DNA of 64,000 bases, taken from assembly GCA_018806915.1 (NCBI GenBank), contig JAGKQI010000046.1, positions 1,364,001 through 1,428,000 on the forward strand, in the 5' to 3' direction. The notes beneath the pieces were generated by a model. That model was not told where the DNA came from. It saw only the letters and a program-made list of their open reading frames with translations, and searched no databases. Source of the DNA: Phytophthora colocasiae. Taxonomy: Eukaryota > Oomycota > Peronosporomycetes > Peronosporales > Peronosporaceae. A program made the position numbers and the translations under genes. Numbering within the stretch: the first letter of the stretch is position 1; every line of letters begins with the position of its first letter. This document shows positions 1-9,582 of this stretch, in pieces.

Positions 1-190
1 TAACGTCAGTAATCTGGCAGGACTCCTCGATCATTGGCCTCGTGGGGTCCCGACTGCGCTGAAGCCCTGAGCTCGGGCTGCTTCTTACCATGACGCTCTA
101 TTGTCTGTCCCTCGTGGAGTTCACCGCTACCACAACGGTGGACAACGTTATTCATCACGAGTTTGTAGTGACGCCGCTGGGCAGGCAGCA
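1..190 (+). pseudogene. decayed copy of CDP-diacylglycerol synthase exon 1
   Basis: Bases about 37-185 align, with small gaps and substitutions, to about 1308-1500 in exon 1 of the intact synthase gene that starts at 1275. Shared stretches include the region around 'tgacgctct', the following 'ctcgtggag', and a block around 'tattcatc' followed by 'gtagtgac'. No reading frame survives across the similarity, and the downstream exons with the catalytic signature are not present before the next gene. I infer an old tandem duplication of which only a 5' fragment is left here. The fragment may extend left beyond the window. Confidence 0.6.
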
Positions 191-295
191 AACCTCTCCT
201 TTGTTGCACATGTACCGGAAGCAGATCAGCACTATAAGGATTGGAGCTTTCAATTAATTATTGAGAGGGGCTTGTTCGCCAACTACGATGTCTGT

Positions 296-1054
296 CTAGA
301 AGTCCCCTGCAAACTCGCCACCACCACCTCCTCCTCCGTCTCCCAGAGCTTCTCCAATTAGTAGCCCACCCAGTAGACCTCCAGCAGCACCCATGGCAAC
401 AGCGCCACCTGTGCCCATTCCACGACGCTCACCACGCCCGTAGTCATCTCGATACCCGCCATGACCGTATCCCGGCTGCACGTATGTAGGCTGTGCGTAA
501 CCTCCTTGAGCATATACCGGTTGAGCATACGTTCCAGGTGCGTATCCCTGTTGAGCGTATCCACCTGGAGCGTATACTGGCTGCTGGGAATAAGCCACGC
601 CAGCTCCAGCAGGGTAGTCACGACTATCACGTTGCTGCATGCGGCGCTTTCGCATGGCCGTGAAGATGCCGCCACCAATGAGTGCACCGACAGCGAAGAC
701 TCCGAGGCCGATCCAGATCCAGTAGCTAGGGCGGTCGTTTTTGCGGCTGCACGTGCACTCGTAGTTATTGTCCGAGGAGCAGTAGTCATTGGCGGGGCAG
801 CAACACGGTCGAACAACCGTTGACGAAATCCATTTGCCACAATATTGGCCAGCAGCTCCTTTATAAGCTTTAGAGCAGTCTCCGCCATCCATGCAGATTT
901 CGCATTGAGTCTTGGTCGTGCTCGAAGACGAGTTGGAGGACGACGTGGTCGAGTTCGCGAAGATGGAGGCAGACGTCGAGCCGCTAGATGACTGTGCAGA
1001 CGCAACAGTGACCAGCACCAACAGCAATAAACTGCTCAAGATGCCACGACGCAT
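296..1054 (-). CDS. small single-pass membrane protein, cysteine-rich ectodomain, Gly/Tyr/Gln-rich tail
   Basis: 252 residues. An N-terminal signal peptide (about residues 1-20, Leu/Val-rich, ending in Ala-Ser-Ala-Gln) is followed by a Ser/Thr-rich linker. A cysteine-rich segment (about 48-105) with some 12 cysteines comes next, including a C-x2-C and a CCC run. One transmembrane helix lies at about 111-134, followed by Arg/Lys (MRKRRMQQR), which predicts the C-terminus inside the cell. The tail has short degenerate repeats rich in Tyr-Ala-Pro/Gln-Gly and ends in a Gly-rich stretch with a hydrophobic patch. I do not recognise a named family; this layout occurs in oomycete surface proteins. 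The role is unknown. It lies between the decayed and the intact synthase copies. Confidence 0.75.
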   Translation of the reverse strand: MRRGILSSLLLLVLVTVASAQSSSGSTSASIFANSTTSSSNSSSSTTKTQCEICMDGGDCSKAYKGAAGQYCGKWISSTVVRPCCCPANDYCSSDNNYECTCSRKNDRPSYWIWIGLGVFAVGALIGGGIFTAMRKRRMQQRDSRDYPAGAGVAYSQQPVYAPGGYAQQGYAPGTYAQPVYAQGGYAQPTYVQPGYGHGGYRDDYGRGERRGMGTGGAVAMGAAGGLLGGLLIGEALGDGGGGGGGEFAGDF

Positions 1055-1274
1055 ACCGACAACGGTAAAGCTGCTCTGCGGTGCGTTCGATGTGTGGTGG
1101 TTCTTGAAATGACAGTGCGGTGCAGAGGGAGAAGGTTAGAGCACGGCATAGTCGTTGAAGGTACAGTGGATATTCACGCAGCCTTCGTCTGAGACATTTG
1201 TTGTGATCGGAGGAATAGAGTGCACCAAGGTGTTCGAATAGTGAAACCCCTTCATTTCCGATTACCTGTACGAC

Positions 1275-2297
1275 ATGGCGATTGCATGGGGGAGGCGTGT
1301 GCTCACGGGCGTCGTGGGGATCCCGACGGCGCTGTGGCTGCTGAGCTCAGACCTAGGCATGCTGCTGCTTGCCACGACGCTCTGCTGCTTGTCGCTCGTG
1401 GAGTATACTTCCACTATCTGTGTGCAGATCGTTCCACAGCCCAAGGAACCGATAGAGAAGGCTATTCATCGAGTGTTAGTGACGGTCTCAGGCGCAGTGC
1501 TGTGCATTGGGGCGTGGACTGGCGGTAAACTCCTACATGGTAAGATATGATACTGGTTGAAGGGATGTATCGGTGCTGATATTTGTGGTTTCGATATGGC
1601 AGACGCTTTGAGCTTGGCGACAACATTAGCAATTTTCGCCTTCCACATTGCAACTACTAAGCAAATGAGCCAGACAGGTAACTGCAAGGATATATCGCCA
1701 CACATGCATTGTTGTGACGTGTTCTGATGAATTGGTTGTACTACTGCAGCGCTGATCAAATTGCTGCTGGATCTGTTTGCGCTGCTGTACATTGTCAACG
1801 GCTTCAGCCACGCCATTTTGCTACGGTACAGCTCCAGTAAATACGGGCTTGGACTCCAGATTCTTGGGTTGTGTTGTGCGTGGGTCTGCGACAGCGGCGC
1901 TCTTGTAGCTGGCTCATTCATGGGGCACGCTAAACTGGCACCCGTTGTTAGTCCTGGCAAGACCCTGGTGGGGGCAATTGCCGGTGTCATTTCGAGTATC
2001 ACGACTGTGCTTGTTATATGTGCGCTCCCTCGCTTTTCCGATATACTCCCGTGGATTCACGAGCTGCTGCCACCGCTTGATGTCGTGTCCTATACCCACC
2101 AGATAACGCTTGGCACAGTGCTCGGCGTGTTATGTATTGTCGGGGACTTAGTCGAGTCATATGTGAAACGTGTCGCCGGTGTGAAGGACTCTGGAGCTTT
2201 CTTTCCAGGACATGGAGGATGTCTTGATCGCATGGATAGCTTCTTGTTTGTCGCGCCGTGTCTGTACTTCTACAGCGAGTTCGCACTGCCCAAGTAG
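1275..2297 (+). CDS. cdsA: phosphatidate cytidylyltransferase (CDP-diacylglycerol synthase), three exons
   Basis: The enzyme makes CDP-diacylglycerol from phosphatidate and CTP, the precursor of phosphatidylinositol, phosphatidylglycerol and cardiolipin, in a membrane. Exons 1275-1539, 1603-1677 and 1750-2297 join in frame through GT-AG introns of 63 and 72 bp and give 295 residues. The third exon carries the family core: Cys-Asp-Ser-Gly-Ala followed by LAPVVSPGKT, and near the C-terminus the signature KR-x4-KDSGAFFPGHGG-x2-DR-x-D. Several hydrophobic helices are visible. The length and the SPGKT motif resemble bacterial and plastid-type CdsA (about 285 residues) more than the longer eukaryotic ER enzyme (about 440). 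The start is the first ATG in frame. A decayed partial copy lies at the left end of the window. Confidence 0.92.
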
Positions 2298-2363
2298 AAG
2301 ACTGGGAGTTAAAAAAAATATCATCAAATAGAGATTAGAGCTACTGGTAATGCAGTTTGCGAT

Positions 2364-3075
2364 TTACATTGTAGCGTTTACAGCCTCCTCGACGATCGAA
2401 TCGATCGGCGCTTTCTTCTTCCTTCCCTTGCCACTTTTCTTGGTCTCCGGCTTCGATGGCTCGATCTGCAATTGTTTAACAGATTCTGCGGCTGCCACCT
2501 GTGCTGGGTCGTTGATGTCGACTTCGCCCACCGTTTTCGTCCTTGAGTTTTTCCGTAGGAATTTCTGACGGTCTTTCCTAGACCCACCAAGTTTGCTCGA
2601 GTATTGACGGATACGGTCCCTGCATAAATATCACCAATCGCATAGTTGATTAAGAAAATCGATATATACACACGCACTTCCCGGTTCGTTGCAGACGTAC
2701 GTTATGACGCCTGTGTCGGACTCGCTGAGTTTGAAGGAAGTCCTGCGCATAGCCATACTAAATTCCGTAACTTTCCCGTCGCCGATGCCGTGAAGCGCAT
2801 CGAGCTTGGCGGCCGCCTCGGCTTGTTGGCGGGCAATGTCATCGTAAACGCACTTTTCGTTCTCTTTAATGCGCCAATAGTAGATACCCACGCACACAAG
2901 CAGTAGGATGGACATGTTCGACCCGAAGGCGGACTGAAGCACAACAAAGGGAGAAAAGTAGCGTCAGATATGAAACAGCAGAACAACACGCACTGAATCT
3001 CCGCACCTTCACCATGCTTTTGGCAATCACGCCGAACACGAAGAGGAGCAGCAAGTACTGCGTCCGGAGCTCCAT
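2364..3075 (-). CDS. small membrane protein of unknown function, three exons
   Basis: On the minus strand, exons 3075-3007, 2933-2674 and 2619-2364 join to 194 residues. The first intron is clear (AAG|GTGCGG to CTTCAG). For the second I chose donor GC|GTGTGT, because the stronger-looking GTGCGT four bases earlier gives a less protein-like frame. The product has two hydrophobic helices in the first 45 residues (one from exon 1, one starting SILLLVCVGIYYW). A charged, Ala/Glu/Asp/Lys-containing region follows, then a Lys-rich C-terminus (SGKGRKKKAP). This suggests an ER or other endomembrane protein with a cytosolic basic tail, but I do not recognise the family. The splice choice for exon 3 is the weakest part. 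Confidence 0.6.
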
Positions 3076-3507
3076 GGTGTCTCCAGCCTCCTCGCCACGT
3101 CGATTCTGTGCGGTTCGTACTTAACAAAAAATGTGTGTTGATACACAAGTTGATCAGGTCAGGTCTGGGTCATGTGGAAGCTAAATCTTTTTCATTTTCT
3201 TAACTTCTTCTTCTTCTTGGACGTGAAGTTAGTTTTGTAGTACGTTAAAAGACGCCAACGAGCCTAAACTGCAAAATGAAAAAGTTTGCAGGGTGAGAAA
3301 AGTAGGCCAACACACAATTTCAACAACATGCATTAGTAAGTTAAAAGCTCCTTACGATATTCCATCTACCAGGAGAGCGCGCCTTATATACATACATGCT
3401 AGGAGGCCAAGTGAGGATAACGACACTCCCTCGACATCTCCTGCGCGTTCGACGGAGATCTCTGGCGCAACAGGTTTCGGATACTCCACGTTGATCGGCT
3501 AGTCCAA
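3076..3507. other. intergenic region between two minus-strand genes
   Basis: This is the 5' flank of the small membrane protein and the 3' flank of the LRR gene. It has a TTC/CTT-rich run near 3203-3220. Read on the minus strand, about 3200-3265 would encode a short Lys-rich tail ending in a stop, but I found no upstream exon that joins to it in frame. No gene is called. Confidence 0.5.
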
Positions 3508-5445
3508 TCACGGCTCATCAAAGCCCAGGAACTCCCACACGAGGTGCATCACATTCTCGTCTAACGGCTCACCAAGCGAGAAACGTTCGAACACACGTAG
3601 TACTGCAAGACGCTCGAACAAGTAGTTTTCATGCCAAGTGGCAGAATCACCCGTAAATTCGAAATCACCGAGCTCAGGGGGGAACTCGTTGCCATACTCG
3701 ATCGCCAAGTGCTCCAGATGTACGTTGTACTGCAGGGCTTCCAGTAGTGCACGTGTACCAATGGCATCAATGTCGTTGAAGAGCAGACTGAGATCCGTCA
3801 GCCACGAGCCCAACGGTGACTGACTATCACTGATCAGCAGCATAGCGAGGTCAAACGCACCACGGAAACCGAGCATGTTCGAGTCCAGGTTGAGACTCCT
3901 GATGCGGCAGCGACCCTTCTTGTATGCCTCCAGCAACGGAGTGATGTTTGTCAACTGGCAGTCCGACAGGTTCAGCGTGGTTAAATAGGGCGAGAAATAG
4001 ATAATCCGATGCAGGATCTCCGTGGCTGGGATGCCAAACTGGTCAGGGCTGCCAATGCAGTTTTCGCTCAGGTTAATTTCCTCCAAACGATCACTGATAC
4101 CCGTCATCTGGAAGAAAAGAGTGACCAACGGCACCACCATGCCCTCAGCGTCCGAGGCCTCGATCATGTTCCAGAACGACACTGAACGCATGAGCGTCGC
4201 GGGCGAGCAGATCCGCGGTGACATGCCAATTTCGGTCATCTCAATTGCACTCTGGCGCGGTACCCAACCGAGGCCGAAGCCAGGAACGACAACACACAAC
4301 CACTTGCGGAGAATGCAAAACACTTCTAGAAGTTCCTTCTCGACGAGCAAATCGCTGTACACCTCATGCTGCGAAAGCTTAGACGTCGGTAGCGGGCGAA
4401 CAGTGGTGCCCTTCTTGATCAGAGCGAAGACACGACGGTGTGGGATGCCCTTCAACAGAGCACGCTTCACATCCTCACGCAGAATTTTGTCACGATTGCT
4501 CTTGCTGTAGCGCTGCAGAGCAGCAGCGTACTCGGGGATCAGCAAAACCAGTGCTGGGTGACCACCAGACATGATTCCTTCCACGACACGAATATCCTTC
4601 ATGCGCATCATGTTGCGCGACAGGTCGAGTTTCTCAATTCGGGCAGTCGAGTTCGGGTGGAAGAGGCCGTAGACCAGCCAGCCCCAGCACAGGTGAAGAT
4701 CTTCTTCCTTTACTTGGGCCGGGTCCATGAGCTCCTGCAGGTCAATGTTCTGCACCGTGTTCGAGTAGTGCATCGCGGAGCCGATGCTGGCAAAGAATAT
4801 ATTGTCCATGGGACACTCGCGCACAGCGATCTCCTTCACGAGACCACGCTGCTCCTCGGGAAGCTCAGCAGCCATCGAGTTGTATTTGATCACAGGATGC
4901 ACAGCGAAGATAGCGGTGCAGAAGCGACGGAAGGCCACACGGTGCTGGTGGATAAAGTTGGCGTCCAGCGTATCGATGAGATGAATCTGTCGGACGTGCG
5001 CCATCTTATCGTGGATGAGGCGTGTGAGCGAGTTGAGCTGAATTTCATTCATCTGGAAGTGACGCAGCGTGAGGAACTCGATAACCTTGCCCACCTGTGT
5101 GCCCTGGTACACGTATCGGCGAACCTCCTGCTCCTGAATAGTTCGCAGCAAATGCTTGAGGTCGACAAAGTCGTGCGCGAGCTCGAAGCTCAGGCCATGG
5201 TGCTCTCCGCGGTGGTACTCGCAGCGCACAAAGTAGTCATCGTCGCATGAGCAAAACGGGAGCGGCTCGGGCTCGCTCTCGGTCTCAGAGTAAGTTCCTG
5301 TGGAGTCATGGTATTTCCGCCCCGATCCGCCTGGGGGAGAACTAGTGCCGTAATACGCCATCTTGTTGCTCACTATGTCAAGGCGCGGGTACTGCTTCTG
5401 GGGGGAGCGGAACGTCGGGGTCTGTTGTTGCGAATAGGGCTGCAT
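3508..5445 (-). CDS. leucine-rich-repeat protein
   Basis: A single open frame of 645 residues. The N-terminus is Gln/Pro/Ser-rich, with a small cysteine-containing stretch (PFCSCDDDYFVRCEYH) near residues 62-78. From about 90 onward there are irregular leucine-rich repeats of the ribonuclease-inhibitor type. Clear units include IEKLDLSRNMM, LEEINLSENCIG, LTTLNLSDCQLTN, IRSLNLDSNMLG, LTDLSLLFNDID and LEHLAIEYGN. A longer non-repeat segment lies in the middle. There is no signal peptide or membrane helix, so it is probably a cytosolic or nuclear binding scaffold. A second in-frame ATG at residue 28 (5364) is a possible alternative start. The partner is unknown. Confidence 0.85.
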   Translation of the reverse strand: MQPYSQQQTPTFRSPQKQYPRLDIVSNKMAYYGTSSPPGGSGRKYHDSTGTYSETESEPEPLPFCSCDDDYFVRCEYHRGEHHGLSFELAHDFVDLKHLLRTIQEQEVRRYVYQGTQVGKVIEFLTLRHFQMNEIQLNSLTRLIHDKMAHVRQIHLIDTLDANFIHQHRVAFRRFCTAIFAVHPVIKYNSMAAELPEEQRGLVKEIAVRECPMDNIFFASIGSAMHYSNTVQNIDLQELMDPAQVKEEDLHLCWGWLVYGLFHPNSTARIEKLDLSRNMMRMKDIRVVEGIMSGGHPALVLLIPEYAAALQRYSKSNRDKILREDVKRALLKGIPHRRVFALIKKGTTVRPLPTSKLSQHEVYSDLLVEKELLEVFCILRKWLCVVVPGFGLGWVPRQSAIEMTEIGMSPRICSPATLMRSVSFWNMIEASDAEGMVVPLVTLFFQMTGISDRLEEINLSENCIGSPDQFGIPATEILHRIIYFSPYLTTLNLSDCQLTNITPLLEAYKKGRCRIRSLNLDSNMLGFRGAFDLAMLLISDSQSPLGSWLTDLSLLFNDIDAIGTRALLEALQYNVHLEHLAIEYGNEFPPELGDFEFTGDSATWHENYLFERLAVLRVFERFSLGEPLDENVMHLVWEFLGFDEP

Positions 5446-6500
5446 CCAGAGACCCTGGGGGCGGCTGCAACCTAGCTACAGCGCGAATGTGCGGGCAGGA
5501 ATCAAAATGACCCAGCGGGAGGGCGACACCTTGCGCGTATCTGCTTGCGAAGTGAAGGCCGGCGCGTGCGCGTGCGACGAGCGGCTTGAAGAGCGTCGCC
5601 TTCACGTGCGACTTTTTTGTGGTCTCTTTTTTGATTGGCAGACAGAGAGGTGGCCAGTTGGTTCGAATCGAGTACCGTGTCCCTGATATCGCCGGACCAG
5701 CGGAATGACTATTGAAACGTTAGGACATCGACTTTGGTTTCGGCGGGCAATACATGTACACTGCTTTGCAAGGCTTTACATACTCGTTACACTGTATGTG
5801 CTCCCTCCAGGTGAAAGCTATTGCGCTCGAGCGTCGATCGTCTTGCACCTATCATCAAAATGATGGCCGTGTTCAGCTGCTATTGTATTATAGCAAGCTA
5901 GCCGCTGACCACCGCCGAAAACCCGAGTCTAGTTGACTTGGTGCTCAGTCAACCACAACGTGACATGCATCAAGCATTGCAAGCAAGTCACACTGGCAGT
6001 TGGCGTGTCATATATCTTCACATTATGTCTGTGGATATCACAGTGGATATATTTTCACATACATCACATTTCAATGCTTGCCCAATTTGTCAAAAATCTT
6101 CGCTTGTCTCTGGCACTTGACGATGTACATGTACATCGGCAACGTATTGCGATCCACGACTGAAGATCGCCGTCCATCAACGCCCAAACGGTGCTCATAC
6201 TGCTGGTTGTGCCATGGCTAATACGTGCAGCAATCTTATTGTGCATTCAATCGTTGGCAGACGAGTTGGTATACACGACGTACTGTTAGCTTACAGCATG
6301 ATCGCACTACCGTCGGAATCGTCTTCCCTTCAATGCATTAGGGCCATTCACAAACGCAACGTGCATACCGAACGTGTTAAAGTTGCAACTAGCAGTGGTG
6401 TGGATAGCAAACGAAGACATCTACTCGTGCCGGGGGCCACAGTACATCGCAACTCGTGCACTGTTGGCGAGTAGAAGTACTACAAACTTGTGAAAACGCC
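5446..6500. other. intergenic, no supported gene
   Basis: This covers the upstream region of the LRR gene and beyond. Short open frames occur on both strands, but none has family motifs, a plausible splice partner or consistent codon use. I see no RNA gene or repeat boundary here. Confidence 0.5.
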
Positions 6501-6997
6501 AGGTTAATTCACACGCAGACCGAGAGTTTCGGTGCGCCTCACACCGTCAGGTGACAGGACGTCGGAAGAATAGGCATGACACGTGATATTGCGTCCTGTC
6601 CACTGACGACGCGAACGCGAGCCTATTTGCTGGCGGAGATGTTGGAGCGGCATCGCACAGGACTCCAACGAAAAGAAAACTCCGAACACAAATGCGAGCA
6701 GCACATAATAGTAGGATAATTCCTCTCGCACATTATGTGGCACTCTATCGGTCCAACTCACGGTCGAAAGTGTAGGTTTGGCGTTGAAGGCTGCAACTTG
6801 CTGTGCAGGTCACTGTTCTGTGGATCCTCCACTGCCCAGCCCATACCTTTAAATTGCTGTATGACAAGTGGTAGTTCAGCCCTAACGGCGGTCAACGTTA
6901 CGTTGATGCTGCACAGTGTGCAGTGCACACGCCGCTGAGCCGCCTGGAAGATCCCATCATGGGTAGCTTCAACCGATGTCATTCGGTCCGATGATAA
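6501..6997 (-). other. possible remnant of a minus-strand gene cut by Gypsy-A
   Basis: Minus-strand frames at about 6985-6765 and 6761-6504 read as fairly protein-like text. The second contains one hydrophobic helix (YYYVLLAFVFGVFF). They are in different frames and meet near a GTGAGTTGG sequence that could be a splice donor. The first runs up to the Gypsy-A edge at 6998, and with the element removed the frame continues a little into 13676-13760. No family is recognised. It may be a small real gene, a pseudogene or chance. Confidence 0.25.
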
Positions 6998-7240
6998 TGT
7001 CACGCTCTTGGGCGGTTGAGACTCGACTTAGTCAGAAAGCGTGTAAACTTGTATTGACTTGTTGTAGAGAATGAAAAATCGAGAATGAAAAACTACCGAG
7101 TGTTCATCGGCGAGTGCCGGCATGCGCTGAAGGCGCGTTGAAGTTCAGCTTGCACTTGAAGTTGCCCTTGTCGTTGGCAGATCGCCATTCCTATCGTGGT
7201 GCACGGCTGTAGCTGAGGTGTAGGTGGTGCTAGCATTACA
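6998..7240 (-). repeat. Gypsy-A 3' LTR
   Basis: 243 bp, matching 13428-13670 at all but one position. In the element's own orientation it begins TGTAATGC and ends GTGACA. Its last six plus-strand bases, ATTACA, form part of the hAT target duplication. Confidence 0.95.
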
Positions 7241-7242
7241 GT

Positions 7243-8396
7243 CAGGGGTTCCGAAAATGTCATTGATTATTTATTTTTTTCGTTTTCAGCGAAAAAATAA
7301 TTTATTTCCAGGTTCACATTTCGAAGCTTCCAATTATTTACTTTCAAGTTTACTGACCAATAACCCTAGTGCCTTCCAACCAACCAACCGGTTAATTGCA
7401 CCTCTACCATGGCTCCATCCAAGAATTCGTCACGCTCAAAGTCGTCCAAGGCTCTGCCCAAGCGTTCAAAAACCCTCAAGCCAAAACAACCGTATGAAAT
7501 CTGTTTTACTATTTTTTATTGCTTTAGACGAGTAACCCTTCTCAGTCCAGTATTGCGCTAATCAACGCGGTGGTCGTCGACGTTTGCAATGGTACGTCGT
7601 TACTTTGAACTGCGCGAATTCTTGGTTGGAATGAACGACGCAGACGTGATGGCCTTGATGCCGTCACCACGCAAAGAAAAACTGCTCATGAATGCGCTGG
7701 ACGACCTCGAGATGTTTGAGTTGACGTCGAAGCAGTTGCAGCCCGGCGAAAACCTGACTCTGCTTGATGTGCGTGATCTCTTTGACGCGTTAATCCGTCA
7801 AGTTCCTGTGGTAGCTCCCTTGCTCCAACAGCGTCAATCGTCAAGAGCAGGGACTTCGAAGATGGTTGCGTTGACGTACTGCTAGGCCGGGAGGCATATC
7901 TTTCAGGGGAACAAGCGGCAATGCTAGAACCTCTTGTGGCGGGGAGATCAAAGCCAGGAATTGCGCCAGCAGCTCTTGCTGCTGTTGATAAGAGTTTTGC
8001 ATCCGTGGCTCTTGAGGAAGCACGCCGCCAGCGCGAGAATGCGCCACGACATCGCGGTCACGTCTCCTGCATCGCTGCTACCTCGAACATAGTGGAGCAA
8101 TTCTTTAGTCAAGCGAAAGCAGTGCTCGGGTCGTACCGCCAGGGAATGACGCCTTTGCATCTGGAACACATTTTGTTCCTAAAGGTAAATCGCAAGCTGT
8201 GGAATGCGAGTACAGTTCGCAAGATCGTTAGAGGATCTCCCCAATAATCTACCAATATACACCTTCGGTACATTCGTCTATATATTGCGGTGCAATAACC
8301 CCAATAATTTTCTGGCACACCTGCAGTGCAACATGCAGAATTATTTTTATTGCACCTTTTTGGCTAGCAATAACAATTACATTTTCGGAACCCCTG
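7243..8396 (+). mobile_element. hAT DNA transposon, internally deleted
   Basis: The terminal inverted repeats are perfect for 18 bp (CAGGGGTTCCGAAAATGT at the left, its reverse complement at the right). An 8-bp duplication ATTACAGT flanks them (7235-7242 and 8397-8404). An 8-bp duplication and CAGGG-type ends are hallmarks of the hAT superfamily. Inside are a short transposase N-terminus (ATG at 7410, Lys/Ser-rich), a likely small intron (about 7492-7527), and a C-terminal transposase part. The RNase-H-fold catalytic region is missing, so the copy needs a transposase supplied in trans. At 1154 bp it is far shorter than a full hAT element. Confidence 0.9.
7589..8247 (+). pseudogene. hAT transposase C-terminal fragment, frameshifted
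   Basis: The frame at 7589 encodes about 80 residues (RRYFELREFLV... LLDVRDLFDALI) that belong before the dimerisation domain. Near 7820-7830 the frame shifts by one base and continues as SIVKSRDFEDGCVDVLLG, then through 7921-8247. The C-terminus holds the hAT dimerisation motif (ATSNIVEQFFSQAK, then HLEHILFLKVNRKLW). The N-terminal DNA-binding and catalytic parts are absent. It cannot act as a transposase, but the ends of the element look usable. Confidence 0.8.
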
Positions 8397-8430
8397 ATTA
8401 CAGTCTCCCCCCAGAAGAGCGCGTACGGGT

Positions 8431-9582
8431 TCACGACGATCGCGATCGTCGTGGGCTGCGTCGAGTCGGTGCAGTAGCAGATGATGACTGTGTCGAACGA
8501 CGGCGGGAGCGCTTTCGACGATGCGGGGTCGTAGACGACGCTAAATACTCAGCTATCAGACCGGCGGCTTGGCTCAAATTGCTTTCGGGCTCCCAGGAGT
8601 CAGCTTCATCACGACCATACCATTGAACTTTGAAAAATCGAGCGCCACGGCGCATTTGCATCCCCACAATCGCGCGCACCTGCAAACCTTCTTGGCCATC
8701 GCGAGTCAAGAGGCGAGGGACATTGTTGAGGCGGTTGGGATTAGAATCCTCCACGTAGCGACGTAGGTATGAAACGTGAAATTCGTCATGCAGACGAACA
8801 CCAGGCGGCAGCGAAATTTTGTATGTGTTCGGCGTAGTCGCGGCAATGACGCGATAAGGGCCGATAAAACGAGCTGAAAATTTCCGGCGGCCTTGACTAC
8901 CGACGTGTGCCAGGTCGAGATACGTTGTATCAAGAAGTACCTGATCACCCACAGAGATAGAATTGTCAGGTCGGTTGCGGTCGTAAAACTGCTTCATGCG
9001 TCCTTGAGCTGAGGCAAGCGACTCGCGACAGCGCTGGAGAACGGCTTGAAGGGTGTCACTGAAACGAAGGACGTCTCGGTTAGCTTGTGGTTGAGCCGGA
9101 ATAGCGAGATCATCATAGGCCCGAGGAACATAGCCCAAATCAGCCTCAAAAGGCGACATGCCAATGCTGTCGTGAGGTCGAGCGTTGTAGGCAAATTCCG
9201 CCATAGGGAGTAATTCGTCCCAGTCGTTTTGGCGTGGCGAGATGAAGGCACGCAGGTAATCGTTAATAAACCGATGGGAGCGTTCGTTCTGGCCGTCCGT
9301 CGATGGCTTGAATGCGGTACTAGCCCGAATCTGGGATCGTTGACTGGACATGACTGCTTTCCAAAACGCCGACAAGAACTTGGAATCACGGTCGCTCACG
9401 ATTGAGTCCGGGAAACCATGCAGTCTCACGTGGTCACGGAGAAAAATCCATGCGGTATCCTGTGCGCTTGCATCTTTGTATGTCGGAATGAAGTGTGCTC
9501 GCTTCGTCAAGCTGTCCAAAATCACGAGAATCGTGTCAAATTTGCCGCGTTTAGTGGTAACTAGATCTGGCATGAAATCCAT
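8431..9582 (-). pseudogene. Gypsy-A integrase core and chromodomain
   Basis: 383 residues. The integrase core has the expected acidic residues: Asp in the opening MDFMPDL segment, SDRDSKF, and Glu in DGQNERSHRF. An SH3-like region (VGDQVLLDTTYLDLAHVG) follows, then a C-terminal chromodomain (FFKVQWYGRDEADSWEPESN). In chromoviruses this domain directs insertion to modified chromatin. The tail is Arg/Ser-rich. The frame is separated from the upstream integrase zinc-binding part by a one-base shift near 9620. It starts just after the polypurine tract side of the element. Confidence 0.85.

Noticed and set aside
461..823. Open frame on the strand opposite the small cysteine-rich membrane protein
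   Set aside because: It is an antisense shadow in the same GC-rich DNA, with no motif, and the minus-strand gene has a signal peptide and helix.
2620..2677. Donor GTGCGT at 2677 for intron 2 of the small membrane gene
   Set aside because: It is a better consensus, but it puts exon 3 in an Arg/Ser-rich frame of low protein character; GTGTGT four bases on gives a coherent protein.
3195..3265. Minus-strand Lys-rich tail (KKKKKLRK) that looks like the last exon of a gene
   Set aside because: An upstream exon candidate exists, but the phases do not match and one acceptor gives an immediate stop.
4438..5250. 270-codon plus-strand open frame inside the LRR gene
   Set aside because: It is antisense to a clear LRR reading frame, and its composition mirrors that gene.
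5754..6474. Several overlapping short plus-strand open frames upstream of Gypsy-A
   Set aside because: They overlap in all frames, have no start context, splice partner or family motif, and look random.
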